The notes below the pieces were generated by a model. That model had not been told where the DNA came from and did not search any database. It saw nothing but the letters and a program-made list of their open reading frames with translations. Position numbers and translations under genes: made by a program. A stretch of 64,000 nucleotides of DNA from Salinivenus lutea (GTDB taxonomy: Bacteria > Bacteroidota > Rhodothermia > Rhodothermales > Salinibacteraceae), in the NCBI GenBank assembly GCA_002894685.1, contig NCRC01000011.1:86742-150741 (forward strand), written 5' to 3'. Positions 17,160 through 25,684 of the stretch are shown here, piece by piece. How positions within the stretch are numbered: the stretch's first letter is position 1; each line of letters starts with the position of its first letter.

Positions 17160-17525
17160 TGCTGAGGGAGGGAGATTTCTGTAATATCTACTTGTGTTGA
17201 TAATCAACTCAACAAAATGGAAGGTGTTTCACAGCAAGAATGCGTAATCCCGATACGTCTTCGGGGAACTCCCTACGAGGACTGATTCGACCCTGATCTG
17301 TCCAGTCATCCTTCAATTCCATCTCTACTACAACAACCGATGAGCGGTTGTTATTCAACACTTGTGGTACACCCTCTTGTTGAACTGATCACCATCTTAC
17401 AGTACCTTCGTGCAGCGCCATGTTACGCCTCTTGAGGAAGCCCTCGACTCGATCGTGAGCGACCCATCGGTAGACGCAATAACTATAGTATTTCCCCTCG
17501 AAAGATAACAAGACTGGGTAAAGAC
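17160..17525. promoter_or_regulatory. divergent promoter region with two GTTG-N5-CAAC palindromes
   Basis: This 366-base region separates the leftward PhoD-like gene from a rightward membrane protein. It holds GTTGATAATCAAC at 17196-17208 and GTTGTTATTCAAC at 17347-17359, both of the form found at the CBASS promoters. The first is 37 bases before the PhoD-like start. No protein-coding frame here is convincing. Confidence 0.45.
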
Positions 17526-18968
17526 ATGTCGTCAGCCAGAGATGCACGAGACTCAGGCGACCCCAAGAGAGGATTCTGGAATTGTCTCTCCGGCGTATTT
17601 TCAAAAGGGGGATGGATTGGAAAGCGAGTTGCTAAAACAGTGGGAAAAGCCTCTCCACTCAGAACCTCCGGTGGAGAGGTGACCACCGGCAAGAAAAAGG
17701 ACTGTCAACGACTCAGTTTCTGGGACTATCTGGAATGGATTGGGCGGAGCTACTTTTATGCTCCCATCGTCGCAGTGTCCGTAGCCTGGGTCGGCGTTAT
17801 GGCGTCATTATATCCGTCGCAGATTCGAGCCTCCCTCGGGAATGTCGCACTTTTCAGTGGTGACCCTCTCAACAAAACGGCTACTTGGTTCTGGTTTCTG
17901 ACGATAGTGGCAGGACTTCTCTTTTGGGGACGGCGAGCCGCAGAAGGACGAGCCCTCAAACGGGAAAATAGAGAACGAAAGCGCCTGATCAAAAGTCAAG
18001 AGGAGGCAGCTGAGCAGCTTCGTCTCGAGGTACGGACAATGCCTCCCGATAGCTTTCTGAGTCAATTCAGCACCTCTTTTCGAAGTGTCGAGCGAGCTTT
18101 CACCAAGGCCCTGGAAGCCTTCGGGGACACTGAGAGTGGATATGGTGCTCAACGCGAGACCCTGGTTCTCAGCATTCAGTCAGGTCTTCTCAGCATGATC
18201 GAGTTGGCACGATCATTCGACGAAAATAAGTCGGATCGGTACGCGGCCAACGTAATGCTTTACATACCGTCGGGCGCTCTGAACGATGATGCAGTTCAAG
18301 AGGTCGACGATAGACTCTTGCACGCGGCTGATGAGGTGAGTTCGAGAAATCTAAGAGGCGTGCTAGATCTTCGGACGGATCTAACAGTGGTTTCTGAATC
18401 TGCAGAAGAGGATTGGAGCACAGACGAAGATCTTCAGACAGTGGCGTTTGCCATTCCGCAAAAGCACCGATCACAGGAAACCTCCTATCGGGATGAGCAA
18501 AAGTGGCGGACTGGACCTGGGGCGCCAAAGGCGCTGCTTACCGGTAATGCCGACTTGTTCGGGGACACGAGGGAGATTAGAGAGTGGCTAAACAACTGGT
18601 CGACTCTCGAGGAAGATGCTAAATTCAGAATCCTAGGATACATCACCAGCGAAGGACAACCCCAAATAGGGAGCTTCTTCTCTTCGCCCCTAATTCCTAG
18701 CTCCGACGACGCGAATATTTTCCTCGATGGTCCGGAAGACGAAACCGAGGAAAATGTAGATTCTCAGACAAACCCTCTCCTCGATCATGCTCTGCCGTAC
18801 GGGGTTCTCAATATGCACCGCTCCGAATCGGGAATTTTGAAAGGAAGGGCAGAAAGCCAGGAGTACTTCGAACTCGTTACTCTGCCTATCAAAGATCGAC
18901 TAGCGCGTCTCGTAGGCCTCCTCGCTCACTTAGAGTATGACAAGCACAGCACGTGGCAGCATCTGTGA
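17526..18968 (+). CDS. two-TM membrane protein with GAF-like cytoplasmic domain
   Basis: The protein has 480 residues. Two transmembrane segments (about 75-100, YFYAPIVAVSVAWVGVMASL; and about 121-140, TWFWFLTIVAGLLFWG) are followed by a coiled coil (about 140-175). A long cytoplasmic region has strands and helices arranged like a GAF sensor: ANVMLYIPS, then GVLDLRTD, and later PYGVLNMHRSES and ending ITLP-type helix DRLARLVGLLAHLEY. No kinase or nuclease domain follows, so it may sense and signal to an unknown partner. It is divergent from the PhoD-like gene. Family unknown to me. Confidence 0.6.
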   Translation: MSSARDARDSGDPKRGFWNCLSGVFSKGGWIGKRVAKTVGKASPLRTSGGEVTTGKKKDCQRLSFWDYLEWIGRSYFYAPIVAVSVAWVGVMASLYPSQIRASLGNVALFSGDPLNKTATWFWFLTIVAGLLFWGRRAAEGRALKRENRERKRLIKSQEEAAEQLRLEVRTMPPDSFLSQFSTSFRSVERAFTKALEAFGDTESGYGAQRETLVLSIQSGLLSMIELARSFDENKSDRYAANVMLYIPSGALNDDAVQEVDDRLLHAADEVSSRNLRGVLDLRTDLTVVSESAEEDWSTDEDLQTVAFAIPQKHRSQETSYRDEQKWRTGPGAPKALLTGNADLFGDTREIREWLNNWSTLEEDAKFRILGYITSEGQPQIGSFFSSPLIPSSDDANIFLDGPEDETEENVDSQTNPLLDHALPYGVLNMHRSESGILKGRAESQEYFELVTLPIKDRLARLVGLLAHLEYDKHSTWQHL

Positions 18969-19075
18969 GCCGTCGTCTCTCTTCAGGAGATTGAACTTAG
19001 AATTGATCCTCGCAACATTCTGATATTACGCGCATTGGAGTCTTCCAATTAGCTAAAAAATGCCTCCTGAGGCCC

Positions 19076-19270
19076 ATGAGCAACGCTCAGCGTCGGATCC
19101 AAGACATAAGAGACATCATGGAAGAGCTCAATGGCTCCTCGTCTCGTTCCGCTGACGATCAAATCAGCTCCACACATGAGACTACGAGCCATACCTCTAT
19201 CCACATTCCCTCGGAATCCAGAGAGCTGGAGCGTCGACAACAGGAAAACGTTTCTCCGTCTTCTTCCTGA
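19076..19270 (+). CDS. small hydrophilic protein, hypothetical
   Basis: The protein has 64 residues: a short N-terminal helix (NAQRRIQDIRDIMEELNG) and a serine/threonine-rich tail with no fold clues. A strong hairpin terminator begins 28 bases after its stop, which supports a transcript ending here, though that transcript could be the upstream membrane protein's. The ATG at 19076 is preceded by an out-of-frame ATG at 19061. Confidence 0.4.
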   Translation: MSNAQRRIQDIRDIMEELNGSSSRSADDQISSTHETTSHTSIHIPSESRELERRQQENVSPSSS

Positions 19271-19298
19271 GTGGTCGTAATCGTATCTGAACTGAGCA

Positions 19299-19333
19299 CG
19301 CCCTGCCGTTCGAAGAGTCGGCAGGGCGTTTCT
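19299..19333 (+). terminator. intrinsic terminator
   Basis: CGCCCTGCCG and CGGCAGGGCG form a perfect 10-base-pair stem with a 10-base loop, followed directly by TTTCTATTTT. This is a textbook rho-independent terminator for the rightward transcript from 17526 and 19076. Confidence 0.85.
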
Positions 19334-19396
19334 ATTTTGCCGAACACCAACATCTCAACGCAAGGCAGTAAACCGACACGGAGGTTATGAACAGCC

Positions 19397-20011
19397 TCAC
19401 TGTAAGGAAGAGACGGAGCGTACCACGTCCTTGACCTCCTCGTTGTAGCTTTCGATCTCTCCGCTCCGCATTGCGTAGGCCCAGTGGTATAGCGGGACGA
19501 GAGTGTGTACCGGAACGCCGTGGAGACGGGTATGGACCTCTCCAATCTTGGAAGGCATCTCAAGTCCATGCAGCTCAAAAACTGCGTCGATCACGTCCCG
19601 GCCGTAGAGAAGAATCGTCTCTGGGGAAACGGTTGCGAGCTCTTGGAGGAAGTACCCTCAGCAGTTTTCGTACCGTGCCCGCCACGTGCTTTCCCCTTCG
19701 TTGCACTTCGCGAGGTTCGTGAAGTAGAGATCCGTGATCCCCAGGCTTGCCGCCTCGGCGACGAAGAGGATCTGTCTCCAGAGCGGATTCATTGACTCAC
19801 GGCGGTTTTCCTCCATGACCTGCCTGGCCCGGTCCCATTTCATCTCTAGGTCGACAGTGTCCCGTTCGACTTTATAGGCGGGCTCCTGGGCGACGAGCAC
19901 GGGATCCGAGTTTGGGGCGCCCAGACCTCCGAGCGGGTAGGGTGCGTCGCAACCGGGACATCCTTCGCAGAGAGAGGTACAGTCGCACCGATTTTGCCAA
20001 ACCGCTTCCAT
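19397..20011 (-). pseudogene. uracil-DNA-glycosylase-like gene interrupted by an in-frame TGA
   Basis: Two minus-strand pieces, 20011-19658 and 19594-19397, are in the same frame, separated by a TGA at 19658-19660 and sense codons reading GYFLQELATVSPETILLYGRD. Joined they give about 204 residues: a Cys-rich start (CDCTSLCEGCPGC), PLGGLGAP, VLVAQEPAYKVERD resembling UDG motif 1, TNLAKC, a Cys before FLQEL, and VPVHTLVPLYHWAYA near the end. The layout (four Cys for an Fe-S cluster and the C-x-x-[YF]-L helix) resembles family 4/5-type glycosylases. A CGA-to-TGA change would explain the break. Family assignment is moderate. Confidence 0.6.
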
Positions 20012-20079
20012 ATCTCTCGTGGTCCGTGATTCGAGGACCTTCGAGAACTAGAACACTTCCAAACGCACCGCTGCCCCTA

Positions 20080-20646
20080 TCATTTTCGCCTATCACCATC
20101 AGGCCCGACATAGCGGTACAAGGTTGCCCGACTGATGCCAAACCGCTCGCAGATGTCCGAGGTAGAGACGTCTTCGTCTTGCATCAAAGCCTGTACCTGG
20201 GGAATGTCTTCCTCGCAAAGAGCTGGCGGCCTCCCTCCTACTCTCCCGCGCTCACGTGCCGCCCGGAGGCCCGCCATGGTGCGCTCCCTCGCCAGTTCGC
20301 GTTCAAATTCGGCCAGGGCGCCGAAGATGTGGAAGGTGAGTTTGCCCTGCGCGGTGGTCGTGTCAATGCCCTCAGTCAGCGAGACGAAGTCTACGCCCTT
20401 TTCCTCCAAAGCCTCCATCTTGGACACTAAGTCTTTCAACGATCGACCAAAGCGGTCGAGGCGCCAGACGACGAGGGTGTCTCCCTCACGGAGCTCTTCG
20501 AGACAGCGCTCTAGCTCAGGTCGGGACTCGGCGGCACCGGAGACCTGCTCCTGGTAGACCCGCTCGCAGCCGGCCTCCTCGAGCTCATCGAGCTGGAGGT
20601 CCAGTTTCTGTTCGCCGGTGGAGACACGGGCGTACCCAATCCGCAT
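20080..20646 (-). CDS. serine recombinase (resolvase/invertase family)
   Basis: The protein has 188 residues, full length for the small resolvase/invertase group. The catalytic serine is S9 in GYARVSTGEQ. Further motifs are GDTLVVWRLDRFGRSLKDLV with active-site arginines, the E-helix region LTFHIFGALAEFERELARER, and the C-terminal HTH ICERFGISRATLYRYVG that binds the res or hix site. It appears intact and solitary, with no transposase beside it, so it may be the invertase or resolution gene of a lost transposon. A decayed relative lies at 8026-8335 in the same orientation. Confidence 0.95.
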   Translation of the reverse strand: MRIGYARVSTGEQKLDLQLDELEEAGCERVYQEQVSGAAESRPELERCLEELREGDTLVVWRLDRFGRSLKDLVSKMEALEEKGVDFVSLTEGIDTTTAQGKLTFHIFGALAEFERELARERTMAGLRAARERGRVGGRPPALCEEDIPQVQALMQDEDVSTSDICERFGISRATLYRYVGPDGDRRK

Positions 20647-20981
20647 GTGGCAGGTTGATTTAGCTTGTTTCAGAACCCAATTCGCCTATCAAGTTATGAG
20701 ACAGAAGGTTTTGAAACAACTTCTGGGACGCTCAGGACACACCTGCGCCAGCTCTGGAGAAGGTTTATTGCTCTGGTTCAAAAACCACCGTCTCTGACTC
20801 AACTAGCTCTAAAAATCCATCACCAATACTGGATGGACGTTCCTTGACGTGAGTCCCGTCTGTCGGGGAGCATTCAGTAAGGGACATAGAGCCAGGTGCG
20901 ATTCGGGGAAATGCAGGAGGGGAGAGGTAGTAAATTGAACGACGAGGGCCGGGCTACCTGGGTCAGCAACTGTCCCGGTCG
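20647..20981. other. intergenic region between recombinase genes
   Basis: This 335-base stretch lies upstream of the resolvase start and downstream of the integrase stop, both on the minus strand. It may contain the resolvase crossover site, but I could not pick out a convincing pair of inverted binding sites. No coding frame stands out. Confidence 0.35.
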
Positions 20982-22469
20982 TCACTTTTCCTCTGAATCC
21001 GAATCCCCGGGCACCTTCCCATCCAGGGTTGGCACAGGGATCTCGTGGCGGATGCACTGCCGGCGAACGAGTGATTTACCTACGTCTAAGAGGCGGGCCG
21101 CGCCGCTGATCGACCCGGCCTCCTCAATTGCTTCTCGGTAGTCGGCTTCCGAATGTCCTTTCCGCCCGCCCCCGAGGCCTCCACGGTCGGGCACGTCGAG
21201 AATCTCAGGGCCATCCTCGCCGGGAAGTCGGGGCGGTTCCGACGGGTCAAACCACCATTCAGAAATCTCCAGCTGAGAGTCCTCCTCAGAGTCTGGCTCT
21301 GGGAGGTCCGCCTCGAGCTGTTCGGGAAGCTCCAGTCCCATCGCCTCGGCTGCGCCCTGCATGTCCGAGTGACCGTTCGTGTCGTGCCGGGCGTACATGA
21401 GGCTCTGCTCCTCTCGGTTGTGGCGAAGCCGGCTCTTTAGGCCTGCGATATTGCCGCCGCCACGAAGGTAGTGCGCTGCGAAGGTGTGGCGGAGGTCCTT
21501 AAGACGAACCCCGTCCTCGTATCCGTTTTGCGGCGTGAGCCCAGCCGCTTTCCGGGCCTTCCGCCAACGGTAGTCGAGTTGTCCTTTGCTTAGGCGAAAC
21601 GCCCGCTCCTCGGTCCTACGGTCCTCAAGAAGCACCTGTAGGGCGTACATGGCCACAGGAGGGAGGTCAATCCGAGCGCTCCGCTCGCGGGTCTTGTTGT
21701 CACGAACGAAGAGGGTCCAGTTCTCTTTGTCGATATCCCGACCCCGAATTCGGAGGATGGGGGACTTGTCAATCCCGGTCGAGGCCTTAATCACTAGAAA
21801 CATCCGGACTTCCCACTCAGCCGCCGAGATTACCCGGTGTAGGGCTTCGGGGGGGAGAACCACGTCCCGCCGGTCGTCCTCGCTCGGCCGATCGGCCTCG
21901 CTCAAAATGGCCCGCGCCTCAGGCGTCCCGAGCCGGTCTTGCAGGAACTTGGACAAGAAGCCCCAAAGGCCGTTTTTGACCGTGTTCGGCTTATATCCTT
22001 CGGTGTCGACCATGTAATCCACACACTGGTCAATATGACTCGGGTCGCACAGCCAGCTTACACGGGCCTCGGATCCGGCGAGACCGGGCCCTGTCGGGTC
22101 CACAGTGAGTCTCAGGAGGTGCCGGGCGCCGAGCCGATGATTGTCATAATCAAGGGTTTCGGCAAAGGCTTTGACGGCGCCCTTTAGGGGCGGATCGTTA
22201 ATCTGGCGGGAGAGCTCGTCCAACTCCTCGCGGCGCCAGGCGTGGTACAGAGCGGGAAGATCGATCCGGCCGCCCCGTCCGGACCCCTCTGGCTCAAGCG
22301 CCTCGACCAGCTCATAATAGCCGTCCTCCCAGATGTGGCGAAGGGCCTGTTCCATCTTTTCGGCGACGGACTTCCGCTTGGATTTCGTGCTGAGCCGCGG
22401 GGTCTCGCCATAGCCGGGGAGGACGATCTCAACCTTGTAATATTTGCTGTTGCTGGCCTTGAAGGGCAT
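20982..22469 (-). CDS. tyrosine recombinase/integrase with atypical active site and C-terminal HTH
   Basis: The protein has 495 residues. A SAM-like core-binding domain (about 60-190) precedes the catalytic domain (about 205-375). Box I reads STGIDKSPILRIRGRDID, where the usual arginine after STG[LM] is replaced by D-K. Box II reads KDLRHTFAAHYL, with K for the first His as in many phage integrases; RLRHNREEQSLMYAR supplies the later His and the likely nucleophile Tyr. After an acidic linker the end (about 450-480, AIEEAGSISGAARLLDVGKS) looks like a Fis-type HTH. It heads a leftward module with the genes from 24772, marking a second, older integrated element. Confidence 0.85.
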   Translation of the reverse strand: MPFKASNSKYYKVEIVLPGYGETPRLSTKSKRKSVAEKMEQALRHIWEDGYYELVEALEPEGSGRGGRIDLPALYHAWRREELDELSRQINDPPLKGAVKAFAETLDYDNHRLGARHLLRLTVDPTGPGLAGSEARVSWLCDPSHIDQCVDYMVDTEGYKPNTVKNGLWGFLSKFLQDRLGTPEARAILSEADRPSEDDRRDVVLPPEALHRVISAAEWEVRMFLVIKASTGIDKSPILRIRGRDIDKENWTLFVRDNKTRERSARIDLPPVAMYALQVLLEDRRTEERAFRLSKGQLDYRWRKARKAAGLTPQNGYEDGVRLKDLRHTFAAHYLRGGGNIAGLKSRLRHNREEQSLMYARHDTNGHSDMQGAAEAMGLELPEQLEADLPEPDSEEDSQLEISEWWFDPSEPPRLPGEDGPEILDVPDRGGLGGGRKGHSEADYREAIEEAGSISGAARLLDVGKSLVRRQCIRHEIPVPTLDGKVPGDSDSEEK

Positions 22470-22497
22470 GGCACCTCCTCGATTCTACAATCGAAAA

Positions 22498-23010
22498 TCA
22501 GTCGGTAGAGGCGGACCCATCCGAGAGTTCGGGAAGGTTGGATTGATAAGGACGTCCGTTTTCTGTCTCCTCGTCGGGAGACGACGGCTGCCCATTTGAC
22601 CGAGTGGAGGTTGGAGGTTGCTCCGCTCGCTTATCCTCCAGTCGGGGGAGAGACTCCTCTATGTGATCCTCCACGTCGACGCCCTCGTAGCGTAGAATGT
22701 CGATGCCGCGGTACCGGATCTCTCCGCCCTTCCAGCCGGTGCGAGGGAGCTCGCCCTGAGACTTCTTCCGGACGTTATCCTCCGATACGTCCCAGCGCTC
22801 GGCTAGGAAAGACACCGGGTATAGGGCGTGAGGCTCGATCCCCATGATTTCAGGATCGTCGCTGAGACCAAACTCGCCCGAGGGGTCCGGCGTCTTCTCA
22901 AGCTCCCGGGCGACCCTGGCAGCCAGCTCTGACAGGAGCTTTTCTTCGTGCTCTCGGAGCGCCTCGGCGATGCGCAAGGCGAGGTCATTAGTATCGACTT
23001 GTAGCTCCAT
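22498..23010 (-). CDS. excisionase/AlpA-like DNA-binding protein
   Basis: From ATG 23010 the protein has 170 residues; the frame continues upstream to 23058 without support. An N-terminal helix (about 5-40) is followed by a winged-helix-like stretch LYPVSFLAERWDVSEDNVRK ... GWKGGEIRYRGIDILRYEGV, typical of MerR/AlpA-type recombination directionality factors that read SxxxLAxxWxVSxxTVRR. The C-terminus is disordered and acidic. Located 28 bases upstream of the integrase in the same direction, it is a good candidate for the element's excision or control factor. Confidence 0.6.
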   Translation of the reverse strand: MELQVDTNDLALRIAEALREHEEKLLSELAARVARELEKTPDPSGEFGLSDDPEIMGIEPHALYPVSFLAERWDVSEDNVRKKSQGELPRTGWKGGEIRYRGIDILRYEGVDVEDHIEESLPRLEDKRAEQPPTSTRSNGQPSSPDEETENGRPYQSNLPELSDGSASTD

Positions 23011-23287
23011 TGGAAGGGCGGAGGCCAGCGCGAATCGGGTTTGCGATCGTGCTGGCACTACCCTCTATTGGGCGCCCTGTTCAGGGCGTCCGGGCCGCCT
23101 CGTGGACAAATGATTGAGGGTTTCGTCAACGCGTTTTGCCGCGGTGTCCACGCCGTGGATCCTCCGGTGAAGTCACCTCACCTCATCAGGGCTCAGACGG
23201 AATCGGGCCAGGATGACGTGGACGAGAGAATCGCCACCTCGTCTACGCGATCTTCGGCCAGTTCTGGACCACTTCGGTCTGGCAAAG

Positions 23288-24058
23288 CTATTGCTCCCGG
23301 CGGCTGAACGCCTGGTTCAAGGCCTTCCGGACGCCTCGCTCGTCGGTTTTTCCGTTGTAGTTTGGGGCGAGTTCGTATTCCTGCCAGGCGAGGTCGACAC
23401 GTTCGGCCCGCGGTTTCTCTGCGTGCTCAGCCTGCACCGTTTTTGCAATCTCAGACGGGGAGCTAAGTACTGTTTTCGGATCGGCCTCGTAAATGTCGTG
23501 GCCCTCTACATAGCGGCCGACCTCGTCTATCACGTCGAGAGCAATCCCGTGGCGGGCCGCCTCCAGCGCCCGCCGCCCGAGCTCCTCGATTTCGCCAGGG
23601 GCCAAGGCGTAGACCTCCAGGTCTTCTTCAGATCCGTCTTCCATTTGAAGGAGATCCTGTACCTGCGAGGTAGACGTGTCATGAATTGCTTTGCATAGTA
23701 TCTCGCGTACGATTGCGTCATCGACGTCTGCGAGCGAGAGTCTGCCCATGGGCTCTCCCTGCGCGAGGGCGAGGGCTTTCTGCCAGAGCTGGCGGAGATG
23801 GAGGGAGCGTTCCTTTTCATGGAACGAACGGCGCCGCTCTTCGAGCTCCTTGAACTTCTCGTATGAGGTCCCATCCCAATCCTGACGAAACTCCGCTCGA
23901 AACGATTTCGTCTTTTCGGCCAGCTTGGCGTACTGATTTCCAAAGAACCCGGTGCCAGAGGAGTGGCCGATCTCGTGCAGGTAACTCATGTGCCGGACAG
24001 CGGCCTGCCAGAAATGGCGTTCCTTCTGAGTTGTAGTGGTTGGCATTGGAATCTGCAT
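23288..24058 (-). CDS. hypothetical element protein with lone HEIGH sequence
   Basis: The protein has 256 residues, mostly helical and charged. It carries YLHEIGHSSGTGFFG near residue 26-40, which by letters is an HExxH motif, but the third metal ligand and the hydrophobic setting of ImmA-type peptidases are not evident, so zinc-peptidase activity is doubtful. A coiled coil is likely around 65-100. It lies in the leftward integrase module between the HTH regulator and the excisionase-like gene. I do not recognise the family. Confidence 0.5.
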   Translation of the reverse strand: MQIPMPTTTTQKERHFWQAAVRHMSYLHEIGHSSGTGFFGNQYAKLAEKTKSFRAEFRQDWDGTSYEKFKELEERRRSFHEKERSLHLRQLWQKALALAQGEPMGRLSLADVDDAIVREILCKAIHDTSTSQVQDLLQMEDGSEEDLEVYALAPGEIEELGRRALEAARHGIALDVIDEVGRYVEGHDIYEADPKTVLSSPSEIAKTVQAEHAEKPRAERVDLAWQEYELAPNYNGKTDERGVRKALNQAFSRREQ

Positions 24059-24121
24059 CTGGTGTAGGGTATAGCGAGCGCTTAGGAGGTTGCTGTCTGG
24101 TCCGGGAAGAACGGCCGGGAG

Positions 24122-24772
24122 TTATGGGTCAATTCGAAGACTGCAGGCCTCTTCGCAGAAGGCCCCATACCCCTCGGTTTTGAGCTCGTCCCAGCTGGCC
24201 CGCGGTTCTGGGTAGGCCGGTCGGCGGGAATCCGCGGAGAGGTCGAGCGCAAAAAGAGCCGCTCGAATCGAGTGGCTAAACGTCGCGTCGCCGCTTTCCC
24301 AAACGGTAGGTACGGAGTGGGTTACGCCGAGGAAGCGGGCAAACTCGGTTTGCGTCCAGCCCAGCCGGTCCCGCAGATTGAAAACAATTTTCCAGTCCAT
24401 CGGCCGGTCGATCCCGCCCTCGCTGAGCCGGGGACTTTCGTGTACGGCAGCAGTCATGGCTCGGACCACGCCAGCCTTCAAAAGGACCTTGCCGACCTGC
24501 TTTTCTTGCACAGGGGAGCGATCCAGCGTACGTTCGATAAGGCGAAGGGCAGCCTTTCGGGCTTCGGTCTCACCGGAGCCATGCTTTTCCCATCGGTGCC
24601 CCGTGATTTTCGAGACGCCAAAGAAGGTGCCCAATTCTGCCTGCGTCCACCCAAGTCGCCGACGGAGCTCACCTAGCTTTTCCTCAAAGAAGTCCGGCGT
24701 CGTGATGGGCTCGCGGTTGGGCTTTATTCCTTCGGCGTCACCAATAGAGGGGTCCCTACTGCCGTCTGGCAT
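24122..24772 (-). CDS. regulator with two tandem XRE-like HTH domains
   Basis: The protein has 216 residues. The first helix-turn-helix is at about 31-62 (LGELRRRLGWTQAELGTFFG, then SKITGHRWE) and the second at about 131-160 (FNLRDRLGWTQTEFARFLGV, then VPTVWESG). The two share RDRLGWTQ-type cores, suggesting an internal duplication. Such proteins can bind two half-sites or bridge operators. The gene is divergent from the integrase-domain gene at 24848, with a short shared control region, the layout of a lysogeny switch in an integrated element. Confidence 0.75.
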   Translation of the reverse strand: MPDGSRDPSIGDAEGIKPNREPITTPDFFEEKLGELRRRLGWTQAELGTFFGVSKITGHRWEKHGSGETEARKAALRLIERTLDRSPVQEKQVGKVLLKAGVVRAMTAAVHESPRLSEGGIDRPMDWKIVFNLRDRLGWTQTEFARFLGVTHSVPTVWESGDATFSHSIRAALFALDLSADSRRPAYPEPRASWDELKTEGYGAFCEEACSLRIDP

Positions 24773-24847
24773 ATGTCGGACCGCGTTGTTATCATTATCA
24801 GGGAATCAGGGTATACAGTTGATATAGCACTACCAGCAGAACATCAA

Positions 24848-25318
24848 ATGACTTCCCCTAACCCGCCCGACTTAGAGCATAAGGGGTCCGGCCCAAGCCG
24901 AGACCTGATGGAGGAGTTTCTCTCCCGCTATGACAGTTACCAGACGCGCCGGAACTACCGGGCGGACCTGAAGCAGTTTTTTGGGGAGGACGGAGCGACC
25001 CGGACGGAGGCCGCCCAGGTCGAAACCGAAGACATTGTGGAGTTTCTCACCGAGAAGGCTACCTCGCTCGCGCGATCGACATTGAAGCGGAAGGCGGAGA
25101 CGCTGCGGTCCTTCTTCCAGTGGCTCTCGACCCAAGGCCTAATCGAAAAGAGGCCGATCGGTAGCGATCAGAAAACGACTGATCTAATCGAGCAGGTGGT
25201 GTCGAAGACTGGGGATGATACCGAGGAGGAGAAGGATTCAGACGGAGGGGAAGAACCAGTCTCCGACGAGGCACACGCGTCAGATTGCCAGAAGACTCCT
25301 GATGGGCACCGGCAGTGA
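24848..25318 (+). CDS. stand-alone SAM-like core-binding domain of a tyrosine recombinase
   Basis: Using ATG 24848 gives 156 residues; the frame also opens at 24773, but that would abut the divergent gene with no promoter space. Residues about 18-105 (FLSRYDSYQTRRNYRADLKQ ... TLKRKAETLRSFFQWLSTQG) match the N-terminal core-binding domain of XerC/D-like recombinases. The catalytic domain with R, H and Y is entirely missing and replaced by an acidic, disordered tail. It may be a truncated relic or a free DNA-binding domain that modulates recombination. Confidence 0.6.
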   Translation: MTSPNPPDLEHKGSGPSRDLMEEFLSRYDSYQTRRNYRADLKQFFGEDGATRTEAAQVETEDIVEFLTEKATSLARSTLKRKAETLRSFFQWLSTQGLIEKRPIGSDQKTTDLIEQVVSKTGDDTEEEKDSDGGEEPVSDEAHASDCQKTPDGHRQ

Positions 25319-25640
25319 GCTGACCTCGGACAGAGGAGGTTATGTTTGCTTCCTCAACGTGTCTTGGAGAACCGTTGTCTCTGCCCGCGGACGCAGTGGC
25401 GGGCTGAAAGGTTGCCGCGAGATTCTTACTGTAGCGCCGAGCGAGAACGGAAATGCTGGCCGACAGCATGATTCCAGCTTCTCGCCTGACTGAGTGGCGG
25501 GGCTATCGTTCTTGAAAGCCCAGAAGTGAAATCCTCCCTGTTGAAAGATCGGAATGCAACCCTGACAGTTATCCTGACACCGACATTTTCAGCAGAGAGG
25601 TGAATTGGGCTTGTATCGACTTCTAGCGGCCACAGACGTA
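25319..25640. other. intergenic region before the tRNA terminator
   Basis: About 320 bases separate the SAM-domain gene from the tRNA-Leu terminator. A duplicated CCTGACA (25561 and 25574 neighbourhood) is visible, but no gene or clear attachment core. Short frames have no supported product. Confidence 0.35.
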
Positions 25641-25676
25641 GAAAAAGCCTGCCTGAGAACGCATCTCAAGCAGGCT
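25641..25676 (-). terminator. intrinsic terminator of tRNA-Leu
   Basis: On the minus strand AGCCTGCTTGAGA and TCTCAGGCAGGCT form a long stem with a short loop and one mismatch, followed by TTTTTC. It begins 9 bases beyond the 3' end of tRNA-Leu and should terminate its transcript. Confidence 0.85.
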
Positions 25677-25684
25677 GTGAATAG

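Noticed and set aside
23288..24058. HEIGH sequence taken as a zinc peptidase motif
   Set aside because: No third ligand or supporting helix context; most likely coincidence, so it is left as hypothetical.
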